Positions 32,361 to 40,511 of a DNA stretch of 64,000 bases are shown here, piece by piece (positions within the stretch are counted from its first letter, which is position 1; every line of letters starts with the position of its first letter). The position numbers and the translations under genes were made by a program. Origin of the DNA: Candidatus Saccharibacteria bacterium (GTDB lineage Bacteria > Patescibacteriota > Saccharimonadia > Saccharimonadales > Saccharimonadaceae); the NCBI GenBank assembly GCA_016789455.1, contig JAEUQU010000002.1, positions 310,001 through 374,000 of the forward strand. The letters are read 5' to 3'. The notes below the pieces were generated by a model. The model saw only the letters and a list, made by a program, of their open reading frames with translations. It was not told where the DNA came from and made no database searches.

Positions 32361-34061
32361 ATGTCTACACGCTTCGTCCGATTAAAATCCGCAGCCTTCC
32401 GCTTAGCTGGAGTTTATTTCATCGTCTCACTTCTCATTCTTGGCCTCATCCTCCTCCCCGGCTACACCATGACCCTCGATATGACCTGGGGGCCGCTGCG
32501 CCCGCTGCCTGAGGGGCCAAGCAATGTGTTGCCGTTTTACTGGCTGATTGCGCAGTTGCAGGCGGTGGTGCCTGGTTGGCTGGTGCAGAAGCTGATATTG
32601 CTGGGCATCTTCATGCTGGCGGGCATTGGTGCGCACAAGTTGGCGCGGTTGGCGCTGGAGCCGCAGAAGGGCGGGGCGCCGGTGGCTTGGACGGAGCAGC
32701 TGTGCTATCTGGCAGGCTTTTTGTTTATGATCAATCCGTTCATCTACTCGCGCTACGCGGCCGGGCAGTGGCTGGTGATGCTGGGCTATGCGCTGCTGCC
32801 ATGGGCCATCCGGGCAGTCTGGCGGTTGTTGCAGCGGTTGGAGTGGCGGCGGGCGCTGGCGGCAGCGGGCTGGCTGCTGGCAATCTGCCTGACCTCTATT
32901 CATACGGCTGGATTCCTGCCGCTTATTATGCTTGTGCTGCTGGTGGCCAGCGGCCGCGCGCAGCTGGGGCGTAAGCTGGCGTGGCTGTCTGGGGTGGCGG
33001 TCGGTCTCTTGTTGATCAATGCCTTTTGGTTAGTGCCCTCGCTGAATGGCCAGGGGCGGCTGGCGCAGAGCGTCGCCAGTTTTGACAGTTCGCAGATGAA
33101 GGCCTTTGCCAGCGTGGGGACGGTGCTGGATAGCGTGCCGCTCTCTGCTGCGCTGCTCTCGGGTTTTTGGGCGGATGCGCATAACCGGTATGTCATGCCG
33201 CAGGCGACGGGTGTGTTGTGGGGTGTGACGGCGCTATTGGTAGTGGGGCTGGTCTTGCTTGGTGCGCGGCGTATCTGGCAGCGGCGCGACCGCCTGGGCG
33301 TGGCGCTGCTGGCCCTGGGCGTGATTGCCTGGTGGCTGGCCATGGGCGTGGCCTGGGAAGGTTCGCGGCCGCTGGCCTATTGGCTGGCAGATAACGTGCC
33401 ATTTTATGCTGGCTACCGTGAGCCGCAGAAATGGCTGATGGTGCTGGCGGTGACGTATGCGTATTGCGCCGCGCTTGGTGGCGATGCGGTACTGCGGTAT
33501 TTGAAAGGCCGGTGCCGCCCTGCCGCAAAGTTTTCACGCGTGAAAAGTTATGCCATTGGTGCGATGCTACTGTTGCCGTTTGTCTGGACGCCGATGCAGC
33601 TGGCTGGTGCCGCCCGGCAGCTGGGCAGTGTGCAATATCCCGCCGGGTGGCAACAGGCCAAGGACGCGCTGGCGGCTCATGGTGCGGCTAGGGATAGCAC
33701 CGTGGTGGTGCTGCCATGGCACATGTACATGCCTATGAGCTTTACGCAGCGTACCACCGGCAACCCGGCATCGGCCTTCTTCCCGCACGATATGATCACC
33801 AGCAACAACCCCGAGCTGCGCGGCGTACCGTTTGATGCGGGCGGGCCGGTGGAGTCGTATATCAATGCTGAATTCTTGCCGGCGCAAGGCGGGGTGGTGT
33901 ATGGCGCCAAGCCGCCGGCGCAGCGCCTGAATGAGCTGGGCGTCGAGTACATCATGCTGCTCAAGGAAGGGGATTGGCGGCGCTATGAGTGGCTGCAGAC
34001 GGTGCCCGGACTTTTGCAGGTTACTAATAATGATGATATAATAATATATAGCGTCAACTGA
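32361..34061 (+). CDS. GT-C/YfhO-like polytopic membrane protein
   Basis: The protein has 566 residues from ATG 32361 (an in-frame GTG at 32346 is possible). About ten membrane helices occupy residues 15-420, followed by a soluble region of about 140 residues. The motif NVPFYAGYREPQKWLMV matches HIPGFAAFREASKFYLF of the 1267-residue protein at 20439, and both have long periplasm-like C-terminal parts, so they belong to one superfamily. Inferred to be a polyprenyl-sugar-dependent glycosyltransferase on the outer face of the membrane; alternatively a YfhO-type lipoteichoic-acid modifying enzyme. Confidence 0.7.
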   Translation: MSTRFVRLKSAAFRLAGVYFIVSLLILGLILLPGYTMTLDMTWGPLRPLPEGPSNVLPFYWLIAQLQAVVPGWLVQKLILLGIFMLAGIGAHKLARLALEPQKGGAPVAWTEQLCYLAGFLFMINPFIYSRYAAGQWLVMLGYALLPWAIRAVWRLLQRLEWRRALAAAGWLLAICLTSIHTAGFLPLIMLVLLVASGRAQLGRKLAWLSGVAVGLLLINAFWLVPSLNGQGRLAQSVASFDSSQMKAFASVGTVLDSVPLSAALLSGFWADAHNRYVMPQATGVLWGVTALLVVGLVLLGARRIWQRRDRLGVALLALGVIAWWLAMGVAWEGSRPLAYWLADNVPFYAGYREPQKWLMVLAVTYAYCAALGGDAVLRYLKGRCRPAAKFSRVKSYAIGAMLLLPFVWTPMQLAGAARQLGSVQYPAGWQQAKDALAAHGAARDSTVVVLPWHMYMPMSFTQRTTGNPASAFFPHDMITSNNPELRGVPFDAGGPVESYINAEFLPAQGGVVYGAKPPAQRLNELGVEYIMLLKEGDWRRYEWLQTVPGLLQVTNNDDIIIYSVN

Positions 34062-34086
34062 ACCTGCTACGACGAAGGAGCTCATT

Positions 34087-34284
34087 GTGAGAATCCATAC
34101 CCCGAAGCGCCGGAGGTTTCGACTGTCCGTCGACGACGTGCTGCTGCGGCCTTCAAGGCCCGCCAGACGGCCACACCTGTTCCTGGGCGGCCAGGCGCAG
34201 GTGCTCGACATGGTCATCGACTACCTGGTCGAAGAGATGATCAAGACACATGGCGGCGAGCTTCGCACACCGGAGCCGGAGTAG
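34087..34284 (+). CDS. Small basic protein of unknown function
   Basis: The protein has 65 residues from GTG 34087, with GAAGGAG upstream. Arg-rich N-terminal half (KRRRFRLSV, RPSRPARRPH), helical C-terminal half (VLDMVIDYLVEEMIK). It has its own perfect terminator. GC-rich codon style. It may bind nucleic acid, but nothing proves it. Confidence 0.55.
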   Translation: MRIHTPKRRRFRLSVDDVLLRPSRPARRPHLFLGGQAQVLDMVIDYLVEEMIKTHGGELRTPEPE

Positions 34285-34308
34285 GCATTCACAACCCGGA
34301 CGCACCAC

Positions 34309-34334
34309 CCCGGCAGGTCCGCCTGCCGGGTTTT
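34309..34334 (+). terminator. Terminator of the small basic protein gene
   Basis: CCCGGCAGG / CCTGCCGGG, loop TCCG, then TTTT. Confidence 0.9.
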
Positions 34335-34364
34335 CAAATCACTGCTAAGGTAGCTTGGCGGTGT

Positions 34365-34370
34365 TATAAT
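34365..34370 (+). promoter_or_regulatory. -10 box of the 54-residue gene
   Basis: TATAAT, 46 bases before the GTG at 34417. Confidence 0.6.
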
Positions 34371-34416
34371 AACCCCGCCGTGCGCCATCCGGGCGCATCA
34401 CAAGCAGAAGGGCAGC

Positions 34417-34581
34417 GTGTTGACCTACAAGCTGCGGACGCCATCCCGGCGCCGCATCCAGCACAGCGGCATCGTCGTGGTGGTGCCTCCCCGATGGCAC
34501 TTCTACGGCAAGCCGCCGGTCCGCCTGGACCACCAGCCGCCGCACCCCTGGCGCATGCGCGTCGGCGCCCGGCGGGTGTGA
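34417..34581 (+). CDS. Very small basic protein (54 residues)
   Basis: GTG 34417 is preceded by AGAAGGG, and the frame runs 54 residues to TGA at 34579-34581: VLTYKLRTPSRRRIQ, IVVVVPPRWHFYGKPP, HPWRMRVGARRV. A promoter (TATAAT at 34365) and a terminator (34601-34629) bracket exactly this frame, which is the main reason to call it. It is Arg/Pro-rich like the gene just upstream. Family unknown. Confidence 0.55.
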   Translation: MLTYKLRTPSRRRIQHSGIVVVVPPRWHFYGKPPVRLDHQPPHPWRMRVGARRV

Positions 34582-34600
34582 CTGCGCGGTAATCCGCGTG

Positions 34601-34629
34601 CCCCCGGCAGGAGACTGCCGGGGGATTTT
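34601..34629 (+). terminator. Terminator of the 54-residue gene
   Basis: CCCCCGGCAG / CTGCCGGGGG, loop GAGA, then ATTTTCC. Confidence 0.9.
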
Positions 34630-34658
34630 CCTTGGATGCATCACGGCTGGCGGCACCG

Positions 34659-34664
34659 TATACT
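34659..34664 (+). promoter_or_regulatory. -10 box, leaderless start of pilin 1
   Basis: GTATACT with eight bases before ATG 34673. Confidence 0.55.
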
Positions 34665-34672
34665 TAAGCGTA

Positions 34673-35293
34673 ATGAACACGGGTCGGGGCTTTACCATCG
34701 TTGAACTGTTGATCGTCATCGTCGTCATCGGCATTCTCGCGGTCATAGCCATTACTTCCATCACCAGCGCACAGTTACGTGCCAAGGTCCAGCAGAATAC
34801 CTCACTTGCCCAGGCGTATGGCAAGGCGCTCGTGGCCTACGCTACGGAAAATGGTAATTATCCGCCAGGATATACCACCTGGCCTTGTCTTGGCACCGGC
34901 ACTACCGATATCAATAATGACGGCAATTATGATTGCTCCTGGACGGGTACGACGCCAGAACACCAAAAGTCAGCCTCCTTCGATGCCGCCATCCGTCGTT
35001 ATGTCGATATTACTGCTGGGCCATCCGACATCATCACAGTCGATATCAACGGGAAGCGGCTCTCGGGCGTGACGTTCTGGAATATTACCGACGGCGTCAT
35101 CGATGGCCAGCCGCACTATTGGTACTTAGGGTATATCATCAAAGCACCGGAAACATGCAAGTACGGTCATCTGTTAACCACGACAGGCTGGCCGGCTTTC
35201 AGCAGTACCCGCCCGGCGGCAGGGTACACTTGGCAGGAGGCTGATGGCGGGCGGACGTGCCTGGTAAAGCTGCCGAATCCGGCCACGTTGTAG
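34673..35293 (+). CDS. Type IV pilin-like protein 1
   Basis: The protein has 206 residues. Very short prepilin leader (MNTGRG) cut before FTIVELLIV, with the conserved Glu at +5, then the classic hydrophobic helix. The globular domain (residues 35-206) contains AYATENGNYPPGY and an Asp/Asn-rich loop (DINNDGNYDCSW) that could bind calcium. A Cys pair and the ending FSSTRPAAGYTWQEADGG resemble pilin 2. Assembled pili would give adhesion, DNA uptake or twitching; the assembly machinery is not in the window. Confidence 0.87.
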   Translation: MNTGRGFTIVELLIVIVVIGILAVIAITSITSAQLRAKVQQNTSLAQAYGKALVAYATENGNYPPGYTTWPCLGTGTTDINNDGNYDCSWTGTTPEHQKSASFDAAIRRYVDITAGPSDIITVDINGKRLSGVTFWNITDGVIDGQPHYWYLGYIIKAPETCKYGHLLTTTGWPAFSSTRPAAGYTWQEADGGRTCLVKLPNPATL

Positions 35294-35337
35294 TCCCCTT
35301 GGGTATTGTCGGGATTGCATCAGCAATGCCCGCTGTT

Positions 35338-35343
35338 TATACT
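35338..35343 (+). promoter_or_regulatory. -10 box upstream of pilin 2
   Basis: TATACT with twelve bases before ATG 35356. Confidence 0.5.
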
Positions 35344-35355
35344 GAGATAAAGATT

Positions 35356-36009
35356 ATGCTAATACGTCATCGTTCTTCTAAGTTTGGAAAGCTTGCACCG
35401 AAAGGGTTCACGATTGTTGAGCTATTGGTTGTCATCGTAGTGATTGGCATACTGGCGGTCATCGCCGTCAGCTCTTACACAGGTGCCCAGCTGCGGGCCA
35501 AGAACCAGCAGAACTTATCGACCGCTGGGGCGTATTACAAGGCGTTGATTACGTACGCTACAGACTACAATGCCTATCCACCGGATCTCGACTGGTGGCC
35601 ATGCATGGGAGCATACAAGAATGACGTGAACAACGATGGCCTGGGCGACTGCATCTGGCAGGGCACGACGGCGGAACATAGCTATTCGCCGAACTTCCAT
35701 AATGCACTCCGCCGCTACATAGATATCACGGCCGGCCCTTCAGACCTGACGACGACCGACTGGCAGGGGCGAACGTTGTCCGGCATCCAATATTTTGAGA
35801 TGCTTGGCGGAACGCTCAATGGGCAGCCGCATGAATGGTTCATGAACTACTTCGTCAAGGCACCGGCCAAGTGCACCGTCGGCCAGGTAGTATATGATGT
35901 CGGCTGGCCGGCTTTCTCCACCTCGTCTTCCACCCAAGGGTACACCTACGAAGAAGCGGATGGCGGGCGGTGGTGTGTCACGAAATTGCCTAATCCGGCT
36001 ATGAATTAA
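35356..36009 (+). CDS. Type IV pilin-like protein 2
   Basis: The protein has 217 residues. Basic leader ending in KG, then FTIVELLVVIVVIGIL. Paralogue of pilin 1: YATDYNAYPPDL, DVNNDGLGDCIW, YFVKAPAKC, GYTYEEADGGRWC occupy the same places. The Asp/Asn loop is again calcium-site-like. It arose by tandem duplication. Confidence 0.87.
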   Translation: MLIRHRSSKFGKLAPKGFTIVELLVVIVVIGILAVIAVSSYTGAQLRAKNQQNLSTAGAYYKALITYATDYNAYPPDLDWWPCMGAYKNDVNNDGLGDCIWQGTTAEHSYSPNFHNALRRYIDITAGPSDLTTTDWQGRTLSGIQYFEMLGGTLNGQPHEWFMNYFVKAPAKCTVGQVVYDVGWPAFSTSSSTQGYTYEEADGGRWCVTKLPNPAMN

Positions 36010-36012
36010 GCG

Positions 36013-36927
36013 ATGGGGCGTATGGATATGAAGCGTCGGACGGCACAAAACGGGTTTACGATAGTTGAGCTTTTAATTGTCATTGTCATCATCGGCATCT
36101 TAGCAGTGCTGGCCATTGGCGCCTTCAGCCGGTCACAGGACCAGGCCCGGGCAGCCAGCGTCCAATCCGACCTCAAATCTTCGGCCAAGCAGCTGGAGCA
36201 GGCGAAGGCCGAGACCGGCACCTACCCGACCACAGGCAGTGGACTGCCAGCCAGCCCCAATACCGCCTACCAGTATGCGTATGACGCCACCGCTGATACC
36301 TTCTGTCTGACAGGCACCAATGGCAGCCAGTCCTTCAAAGTAACGACGGGCGCCTTGACGCCGGTATCAGGCGGTTGCCCGGGGCATGGCGTGGGTGGTG
36401 TGGCACCCATCACCAACCTGATCACCAATCCTACCAGCGAGACGACTGGTTATGCTCTGAACAGCGGTGGCGGCTGCACCTCGGCCCGCTCGACGGCGCA
36501 GGCACAGGGCGGTACCTACTCGACGCTGCTGACCAAGACGACCAACTATTGTTTCCACCGCGCCAACTCAACTCCGGCGACCCCCGGCCAGGTCTTCATG
36601 TTCTCGGCCTGGGTGTATTCCTCGAATGCCACGATACTGTTCGTGCCGCGTGGGACGGGTGTGTCGTACAGCTCAATCAGCAAGACCGTACCCGTCAACA
36701 CCTGGACGCGGGTGTCGCAGGTGTATACCGTGCCGGCTGGTGCCAGCTCATACTACATCGATGTTGGCTGGGAGGCTGGCACGGCTCCCTCGGGCGCGAC
36801 CATGTATATCGACAACATCATGTTCACCGAAGGTAATACGCTCTATAACTACGCCGATGGCTCCAGTGCCAACTGGATCTGGAATGGAGCGGCGCATGGC
36901 GCGACTTCTACGGGGCCGCCACTGTAA
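36013..36927 (+). CDS. Type IV pilin-like protein 3 with extra C-terminal beta module
   Basis: The protein has 304 residues from ATG 36013 (in-frame ATG 36028 possible). Prepilin motif NG-FTIVELLIVIVIIG, then a short pilin domain (AETGTYPTTGSGLPASP, YAYDATADTFCLTG). A second domain follows after residue 130, starting ITNLITNPTSETTGY, of the type seen in CBM4/9-like jelly rolls. The last part, YNYADGSSANWIWNG, recurs in pilin 4. Such an added module at the pilin tip or surface suggests glycan binding; this is inference. Confidence 0.82.
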   Translation: MGRMDMKRRTAQNGFTIVELLIVIVIIGILAVLAIGAFSRSQDQARAASVQSDLKSSAKQLEQAKAETGTYPTTGSGLPASPNTAYQYAYDATADTFCLTGTNGSQSFKVTTGALTPVSGGCPGHGVGGVAPITNLITNPTSETTGYALNSGGGCTSARSTAQAQGGTYSTLLTKTTNYCFHRANSTPATPGQVFMFSAWVYSSNATILFVPRGTGVSYSSISKTVPVNTWTRVSQVYTVPAGASSYYIDVGWEAGTAPSGATMYIDNIMFTEGNTLYNYADGSSANWIWNGAAHGATSTGPPL

Positions 36928-37856
36928 TGGCACGTTCATTGACCGCACGCTCCTCGGGCTTCACCATCGTTGAACTGTTGATCGTCATCGTCGTCATCGG
37001 CATCCTGGCAGTGATTGCGATTGGCGCATTCACGCGGGCGCAGGAGCAGGCGCGGGCGGCAACGGTCCAGTCCGACCTCAAGGCCTCGGCCAAACAGTTA
37101 GAACAGGTGAATGTGGAGACGGGCACCTATCCGACGAATGGTAATGGCTTGCCAGCCAGTCCGAATACCGGCTACCAGTATGCTTACGATGCGGCTACCA
37201 ATACGTATTGCCTCACCGGCACTAATGGCGCGTCCAGCTTCAAGGTGACTAGCACCAACAAGACTCCCGTGACGGGTGGTTGCCCAGGACATGGCGTGGG
37301 TGGCGTGGCAGCGATCACTAATATGATCATCAATCCTAGCGCTGAAGTTAACACCAGCAATATATCGGGGTACTTCAGCGGCACGCGGACATTGGATAAT
37401 ACCAGGGCGGTCTCAGGAACCTACTCCGTACGCACCGACACGAACAGTGCGACCAATGCCCAAGGGGCATTTTGGGCCACTGGGTTAGTGGCGACGGCTG
37501 GCACCCAATACTCCTGCTCAATTTCCGTGTCCGGCACGCCAGGCACTAACCTGGAGGTGTCCGGCCGGGTTGATAACGGTGCCGGTAACTATCTTTCGGA
37601 AGCTCATGGCATGGTAACGGTCGGCTTGACCGATAGTTGGCAAAGGGTCAATTTCAGTTTTGTGGCGCCTGCCAATACCGGTCGCATCCACATCCAGTAC
37701 AAGCTGCCAACTGCCATCTCCGGACGGACGATCTGGGCCGATGCTGCCATGTGTGTCGCCGGCAGTGGTACCTACAACTTTGCTGACGGCAACAGTGCCA
37801 ACTGGATATGGAACGGTACCGCCAACAACGCCAGTTCCACTGGTCCACCGCTGTGA
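36927..37856 (+). CDS. Type IV pilin-like protein 4 with extra C-terminal beta module
   Basis: The protein has 309 residues and starts inside the previous stop (TAATG). Same layout as pilin 3: SSG-FTIVELLIVIVVIG, VETGTYPTNGNGLPASP, CPGHGVGG, then a module beginning ITNMIINPSAEVNTS and ending YNFADGNSANWIWNG. The two modules differ more than the pilin parts, indicating faster change in the binding-like half. Confidence 0.82.
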   Translation: MARSLTARSSGFTIVELLIVIVVIGILAVIAIGAFTRAQEQARAATVQSDLKASAKQLEQVNVETGTYPTNGNGLPASPNTGYQYAYDAATNTYCLTGTNGASSFKVTSTNKTPVTGGCPGHGVGGVAAITNMIINPSAEVNTSNISGYFSGTRTLDNTRAVSGTYSVRTDTNSATNAQGAFWATGLVATAGTQYSCSISVSGTPGTNLEVSGRVDNGAGNYLSEAHGMVTVGLTDSWQRVNFSFVAPANTGRIHIQYKLPTAISGRTIWADAAMCVAGSGTYNFADGNSANWIWNGTANNASSTGPPL

Positions 37857-37862
37857 TATAAT
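37857..37862 (+). promoter_or_regulatory. -10 box before the Pro/Ala-rich protein gene
   Basis: TATAAT immediately after the stop of pilin 4, 81 bases before ATG 37944. Confidence 0.5.
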
Positions 37863-37943
37863 GCCACTAGCAATAGCATTAACTCAGCAGAAATATAAAC
37901 ACACCAACTACCGCGCCTGCCGCGGACTGCCAAAGTCACACCG

Positions 37944-38990
37944 ATGCAAAGCAAACCACTACGCTCTATTGACGGTATCGCGCCACGCCGGGTGGCGTCG
38001 CGGTTTGCGTCGCAAAAGGCGAAGATGAAGCCGCTGGCCAAGCCGGTTGCTAAGCCTGATATCATCGTGGCACCTGCCGCCAAAGCTTCTACCGCGGCCA
38101 AGCCGAAGCCAGCCATCCAGTCACCCGTGCGGCCAGCCGCTGCAGCACGTCCGGCACGTCCGTCCACTGCTGCCACCAAGCGTCATCCTGGATCCCCAGG
38201 AGCCAACCCGGTCCGCACGGTGACGCCACGCTCCACTGAACCGGTACGGCTCGGCCGCCCGGCCACACAACGGCCGGTAAGTACCGAACCTGTCATGCCG
38301 CGCAGCCGACCGGCGGCCATGAAGTTGACACCGCGCCGTCCGTTGCGCGCCGGTACTGCAAAGCCGGCCGCTCCACCTGCGCCGCGAGTAGCGCGCGCCC
38401 CTAAGGCCAGTCTCGATCCCACGGAGCAGCTGCTCAACGAACTCGATTTCATCATGACCGAACCGGCCGTGCCGGAGACGCCCGTCCACATCCCGGCTGC
38501 CCGCCAACTGACGCCGCCGCTGCCGCAGGCCGAGCCTGAGACCGTCGCCAAGATTTACAATCCGCCGCCAAGGCCCGCCGCCAAAAAGGGGAAGGTCTCG
38601 GCCGTCAGCCGCGCACAGGCAGCCGAACAGGCAGAAGAGAAATCTTCCCAGAAGGCTGACGGCACTCGCAGCCTCTATAAACGACTGCTCGATTGGGCGC
38701 AGTATCCAGCGCTGGCCGCTATCGCTTTTGGTGCGGCCTACAGTGTGGAACTGGGGCAATGGTTCGTGCTGGTGTACGCCATCGTGGCCATCCTGCGCGG
38801 GGCTGCTTCACGCACTACATTCGCAGTGGCTATCTTCCTGATCGTGGCAATCGTGGTCTTCCAGGTGCTCGATATGGCCACTGTTGCCGAAAATACTGCG
38901 GTGTATGCATACCTCCTACTAGTGTTCGGAACGCTCCAGGCCATGTTTGAGCTGTTTAGGACTGGTCGTAGCAAGCGCGTTAGGATATAA
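37944..38990 (+). CDS. Pro/Ala/Lys-rich membrane protein
   Basis: The protein has 348 residues. Residues 1-250 are low complexity and basic (AKPVAKPDIIVAP, PVRPAAAARPARP, RRPLRAGTAKPAAPP), likely disordered. Residues 250-345 hold about three membrane helices (YPALAAIAFGAAYSVEL, FVLVYAIVAILRGAA, FAVAIFLIVAIVVFQVL) plus a fourth near the end. No family recognised. The disordered basic part probably faces the cytoplasm and could bind nucleoid or ribosomes. It follows the pilin cluster with its own promoter. Confidence 0.6.
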   Translation: MQSKPLRSIDGIAPRRVASRFASQKAKMKPLAKPVAKPDIIVAPAAKASTAAKPKPAIQSPVRPAAAARPARPSTAATKRHPGSPGANPVRTVTPRSTEPVRLGRPATQRPVSTEPVMPRSRPAAMKLTPRRPLRAGTAKPAAPPAPRVARAPKASLDPTEQLLNELDFIMTEPAVPETPVHIPAARQLTPPLPQAEPETVAKIYNPPPRPAAKKGKVSAVSRAQAAEQAEEKSSQKADGTRSLYKRLLDWAQYPALAAIAFGAAYSVELGQWFVLVYAIVAILRGAASRTTFAVAIFLIVAIVVFQVLDMATVAENTAVYAYLLLVFGTLQAMFELFRTGRSKRVRI

Positions 38991-38991
38991 T
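38986..38991 (+). promoter_or_regulatory. -10 box of the abundant secreted protein gene
   Basis: TATAAT overlapping the TAA stop of the previous gene. The leader to ATG 39093 is about 95 bases. Confidence 0.6.
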
Positions 38992-39092
38992 TACATACGT
39001 TGTTTTACTGATTTGCAAACAATATCGCAAACAATGCTAATGCCATTAATCTGCCTGCATGCCAGCAGCGCTACAAAGAAGGAGTAACGCTT

Positions 39093-39692
39093 ATGACTAA
39101 GTCCAGCAAATTCGACTCTAGCATGATCAAGAAGGGTATCTTTGCCCTGGCCGTCGTCGGTGTCGCCGGTGCGACCGGTGTCGTCTTCGCCGCCCCAGAC
39201 ACAAGCCAGAACTTTGGTTACGGTAACCAGCAGGAAGCTATTGACGCCGTCAACCGCCTTAACACCCGCTTCAACGCCGCCTCGACTGAGTTCGTCAACG
39301 ATGTTCGCGGGTACGTCGACACCGCCGAAGCCGGCCTTGGCGCCGACGAAGAGACCTCAGAGTTCGCAGCTGCCTTCACCGCCAGCTCTAACGCCTACTT
39401 TGAGCGTATGGCCGAAGCCCGCGCCGACTTCCTGGCACAGGTGCAGCAGGCTGCCAACATCGCTGAGAGCAAGGACCAGTTCATCGACCGCTACAACAAC
39501 CTCAAGGCTGCTTACTTCAACGAGCTTGACGCTGCCAAGAACGAGTTCGCCGCCAGCCTGAGCCCGATGGGCCACAACGCTAACGTCGTCAAGGACCAGT
39601 TCATGAACAGCTTCAACTCTGCTCGCGACGCTTACGGCAACGAGCTTGAGGCCATTAAGAACGAGTTCGCTAACACGATTAGCAACCTGTAG
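39093..39692 (+). CDS. Secreted helical protein, probably highly expressed
   Basis: The protein has 199 residues. Signal peptide: residues 1-33 (IKKGIFALAVVGVAGATGVVFAA-P). The mature protein is helical with repeated units of about 45-50 residues: FNAASTEFVNDVRGYV, SNAYFERMAEARADFL, KAAYFNELDAAKNEFA, RDAYGNELEAIKNEFA. There is no Cys. Codon use is extreme (AAC, GAC, TTC, CGC, CTT/CTG nearly exclusive), a classic mark of high expression, and AAGGAG precedes the ATG. It could be a major surface or secreted structural protein. The terminator is clear. Confidence 0.7.
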   Translation: MTKSSKFDSSMIKKGIFALAVVGVAGATGVVFAAPDTSQNFGYGNQQEAIDAVNRLNTRFNAASTEFVNDVRGYVDTAEAGLGADEETSEFAAAFTASSNAYFERMAEARADFLAQVQQAANIAESKDQFIDRYNNLKAAYFNELDAAKNEFAASLSPMGHNANVVKDQFMNSFNSARDAYGNELEAIKNEFANTISNL

Positions 39693-39723
39693 TTTCTACA
39701 AGCTACAAAGCGACAATCCAGGG

Positions 39724-39768
39724 GCAGGTATCAGGAAATGGGTGGCAACACCTCCTGATACCTGCTTT
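39724..39768 (+). terminator. Terminator of the abundant secreted protein gene
   Basis: GCAGGTATCAGGA / TCCTGATACCTGC with a 16-base loop, then TTTA. Confidence 0.85.
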
Positions 39769-39815
39769 ATGTTAGGACACTGTTATTAAATCTCAGTGAA
39801 ATTTCAAAGAATTGG

Positions 39816-39850
39816 CTGAAAATCCGCGTCTCATCGGCGCGGATTTTCAG
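39816..39850 (+). terminator. 13-bp hairpin just upstream of the PAP2 promoter
   Basis: CTGAAAATCCGCG / CGCGGATTTTCAG, nine-base loop. It lies before the -10 box, so it insulates the PAP2 gene from upstream transcription. Confidence 0.6.
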
Positions 39851-39858
39851 TTATACGG

Positions 39859-39864
39859 TATAAT
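39859..39864 (+). promoter_or_regulatory. -10 box, leaderless start of PAP2 gene 1
   Basis: GGTATAAT with seven bases before ATG 39872. This spacing selects 39872 over the ATG at 39863, which overlaps the box. Confidence 0.65.
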
Positions 39865-39871
39865 GGAGGAA

Positions 39872-40402
39872 ATGTTTCAGAGAATTCGATCGTTGGACTG
39901 GCGGCTGACAAGCAATATCGCCAGCCTGCCACGCTACATGTATCCGCTCATGGTGGCAATCACGCAGCTTGGAGGAGCGGTCATCGTCGGCCTGATTATG
40001 ATGGCGGGCATCTACTTTTCGTACCTGGCACAGGAGTGGCGGCTGGCGTGGGTATACGTGCTGACCATCATCGCCATCGGCTTCAGCTTCATCCTGAAGG
40101 CATATTTTCGCCGCCGCCGGCCGGACACACCGTATGCCAAGGCCATGTGGACCAAGACCTACAGTTTCCCAAGTGGACACTCCTTTGGTGCTATTGCGGC
40201 GTATGGCGTCAGTGCCATGGCTTTGATTCCGTTCGTTGATGTGCATTGGCACCTGGTGCTATGGCTGGTCGCCATCGTAGTGACGCTAATGGTAGGTTTC
40301 TCGCGCGTGTATCTGGGGGCGCACTACGTCTTGGACGTGGTGGGTGGTTGGGTGTTGGGGTTGGTGTATCTCTCTTCACTGCGATTCTTCGGGATGATGT
40401 AG
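39872..40402 (+). CDS. PAP2-family membrane phosphatase 1
   Basis: The protein has 176 residues. The three PAP2 motifs are present: KAYFRRRRPDTP (K-x6-RP), FPSGHSFG (PSGH) and SRVYLGAHYVLD (SR-x5-H-x3-D). Five to six membrane helices surround them. Such enzymes remove a phosphate from lipids, for example undecaprenyl pyrophosphate or phosphatidic acid, on the outer membrane face. Undecaprenyl recycling is likely given the glycan genes. Confidence 0.88.
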   Translation: MFQRIRSLDWRLTSNIASLPRYMYPLMVAITQLGGAVIVGLIMMAGIYFSYLAQEWRLAWVYVLTIIAIGFSFILKAYFRRRRPDTPYAKAMWTKTYSFPSGHSFGAIAAYGVSAMALIPFVDVHWHLVLWLVAIVVTLMVGFSRVYLGAHYVLDVVGGWVLGLVYLSSLRFFGMM

Positions 40403-40417
40403 TGTTAGCAAACACTA

Positions 40418-40449
40418 TTGACAAAAATACAAAAGTGTGCCAACATACT
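40418..40449 (+). promoter_or_regulatory. Promoter of the 40512 secreted protein gene
   Basis: TTGACA at 40418-40423, then CAACAT or CATACT 17-20 bases downstream. Confidence 0.45.
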
Positions 40450-40511
40450 GTTCGAGACCGACACAGATCGACTGATCACGCTTCGCACCTACCATCACCT
40501 GAAGTTTTGTC

